NCBI RefSeq assembly: GCF_013522705.1
Contig: NZ_JAAMRE010000034.1
Span: 1-64,000 of the forward strand
Direction of reading: 5' to 3'
Source of the DNA: Pseudomonas lurida
GTDB taxonomy: Bacteria; Pseudomonadota; Gammaproteobacteria; Pseudomonadales; Pseudomonadaceae
DNA length: 64,000 bases
Under the pieces are notes generated by a model. The model ran no database searches. It saw nothing but the letters and a program-made list of their open reading frames with translations, and was not told where the DNA came from. Shown here piece by piece: positions 62,996-64,000 of this stretch. A program made the position numbers and the translations under genes. Each line of letters starts with the position of its first letter. Within the stretch, counting starts at the first letter, position 1.

Positions 62996-63505
62996 ATGAC
63001 TATTTCCCTGTACGCCGCCTCCGTCCCTGTGTTCAAGCAAATGCTCAACGCCCTGAGCGATGTGCTGAACAAGGCCGAAGCCCACGCTGCTGCCAAGAAC
63101 ATCGAGCCCAATGCCTTGCTGCAGGCGCGTCTGTTTCCCGATATGTTCCCACTGGTGCGCCAGGTGCAGATCGCCGTTGACTTCGCCAAGGGCGTTTCCG
63201 CGCGCCTGGCCGAGATCGAAGTGCCTAAATATGACGACAGCGAAGTGACCTTCGCCGACCTGCAGGCGCTGATCGCCAAGGTGCTGGCCTTTATCGACAC
63301 CCTCAAGCCCGAGCAGATCGACGGCAAGGAAGGCATCGAAATCGTCACCCGCCCAGGTACACCTAAAGAGAAGCGCTTCAGCGGCCAGTCCTACCTGCTG
63401 ACCTACGGCCTGCCGCAGTTCTTCTTCCACGTCACCACCGCGTACGCGTTGCTGCGTCACAACGGTGTGGAAGTGGGCAAGCGCGATTACATGGGCGCCT
63501 TCTAA
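62996..63505 (+). CDS. DUF1993 domain protein
   Basis: 169 aa, starting M-T-I-S-L-Y-A-A-S-V-P-V-F-K-Q. This is a DinB-like four-helix family (DUF1993) of unknown function, with Y-L-L-T-Y-G-L-P-Q-F-F-F-H-V-T-T-A-Y near the C-terminus. ATG 62996 is preferred to the upstream in-frame start at 62945 because a -10 box lies between them. It ends in a strong terminator. Confidence 0.88.
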   Translation: MTISLYAASVPVFKQMLNALSDVLNKAEAHAAAKNIEPNALLQARLFPDMFPLVRQVQIAVDFAKGVSARLAEIEVPKYDDSEVTFADLQALIAKVLAFIDTLKPEQIDGKEGIEIVTRPGTPKEKRFSGQSYLLTYGLPQFFFHVTTAYALLRHNGVEVGKRDYMGAF

Positions 63506-63525
63506 GCCCAAGGGTCAAAAAAAGC

Positions 63526-63565
63526 AGCCCGGTGCCGTTCCTCGTTGAACGGCACCGGGCTTTTT
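63526..63565 (+). terminator. Strong intrinsic terminator after the DUF1993 gene
   Basis: Perfect 14-bp stem (GCCCGGTGCCGTTC and its complement) around a 6-nt loop, followed by TTTTTAA. Confidence 0.93.
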
Positions 63566-63620
63566 AATGGGCGGCCGTTGTGAATTCCTGCGTCTTGTCG
63601 CTAAAAGTCACACAGGCGTG

Positions 63621-63649
63621 TGAACCAGAGCTTGCTGCAGCGGCACTCA
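63621..63649 (+). promoter_or_regulatory. hrp-box-like site (weaker)
   Basis: TGAACC-N16-GCACTCA, two mismatches from GGAACC-N16-CCACNNA. It ends 58 nt before ATG 63708, a usual hrp-box distance. It is less certain than the four sites at 31.8-35.8 kb. Confidence 0.5.
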
Positions 63650-63707
63650 CGAGGCGATGAGGCATATGCCCCGTCCCCCTGTTCCCTTGAGTGCATGAGA
63701 GGCCTAG

Positions 63708-64000
63708 ATGATCACAACGCCCAACCCGTCGACTGTTGAATCGCGTTTTTTTCCGTCGGGCATGTCCTCGCCCGTGCTGGACAGTCAGGACGTCTCTTCA
63801 GCTTTACCCGCCCCGATCACCCGACCCCGGCGAGAGGTGTCCGACGCCACGACAGCGGTGGGTCAAACCCTGTCCCCTGAAGCCGACGAAGCACGCGCTG
63901 AACAAGCGAAGAGCGCCGAAAAAACTGCCGCGGGCAATCGACGTGATCTCGATAAGCTATTGAATTCATTACAATTATTGTACATAAGGGCGCCTAAGGT
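63708..64000 (+). CDS. Partial ORF cut by the window end, possibly type III secretion-related
   Basis: At least 97 codons are open from ATG 63708 (GAGAGG upstream) to the window end, with no stop. The N-terminus is Ser/Thr/Pro-rich without a Sec signal (M-I-T-T-P-N-P-S-T-V-E-S). A charged helical stretch follows (E-A-D-E-A-R-A-E-Q-A-K-S-A-E-K). Together with the hrp-like box this suits a type III secreted or gatekeeper-type protein, but no family is recognised. The last ~50 bases become AT-rich. Confidence 0.55.
   Translation, partial: MITTPNPSTVESRFFPSGMSSPVLDSQDVSSALPAPITRPRREVSDATTAVGQTLSPEADEARAEQAKSAEKTAAGNRRDLDKLLNSLQLLYIRAPK

Noticed and set aside
1..64000. CRISPR arrays, tRNA genes, insertion sequences, prophage or attachment sites
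   Set aside because: Looked for direct-repeat arrays, cloverleaf-type sequences, transposase or integrase ORFs and phage structural genes; none seen.

Overview
The window looks like chromosome of a Pseudomonas of the P. fluorescens group. The evidence is high-GC coding DNA, a Pseudomonas-type 5S rRNA end, REP/REPIN palindromes of the kind seen in P. fluorescens, and gene sets and gene orders known from Pseudomonas (psl, inhA, a bqs-like two-component block followed by TlpQ-like and CtpM-like chemoreceptors). No prophage, insertion sequence, tRNA or CRISPR array was seen.

Layout. 1-7 kb: 3' end of an rRNA operon, a solitary PBP2, an SRPBCC protein, DNA polymerase II, a glutathione S-transferase and a secreted DUF4174 protein. 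7.1-22.4 kb (minus strand): an apparently complete, tightly overlapping pslA-pslL exopolysaccharide operon. Its upstream region carries a near-consensus FleQ box and an RsmA/E-like GGA site over the pslA ribosome binding site. 23-31.7 kb: isonitrile hydratase with a divergent GlxA-type regulator, a REPIN, a GH15 enzyme with an SDR, and a FecI-FecR-FecA iron-uptake signalling unit.

31.8-37 kb is the most unusual region. Four sites match the HrpL hrp box (GGAAC[C/T]-N15/16-CCACNNA). They precede two related helical-repeat proteins resembling type III secretion helpers or effectors, a 104-aa orphan, and a DapF-fold protein in which both catalytic cysteine positions are serine. No type III apparatus gene is in the window. 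However, the last ORF, cut by the window end, is preceded by a weaker hrp-like box, so a type III cluster could start there.

37.3-43.2 kb: an orphan type VI module (VgrG, DUF4123 adaptor, lipoprotein, class 3 lipase effector). The lipase gene shows a base-composition step. 43-47.6 kb: codBA, queD and a patatin-like phospholipase.

47.7-57.2 kb: two PepSY proteins, a BqsR/BqsS-like two-component system with a BqsR-like tandem site upstream, a TlpQ-like chemoreceptor, an NhaC-type transporter, a CtpM-like chemoreceptor and TrhP. 57.4-63.5 kb: DUF2790, a DipZ-type fusion, an AI-2E family transporter, three small proteins, a shikimate dehydrogenase-like protein, YceH and DUF1993. Functions were assigned by reading motifs and comparing with remembered families; no database search was run.
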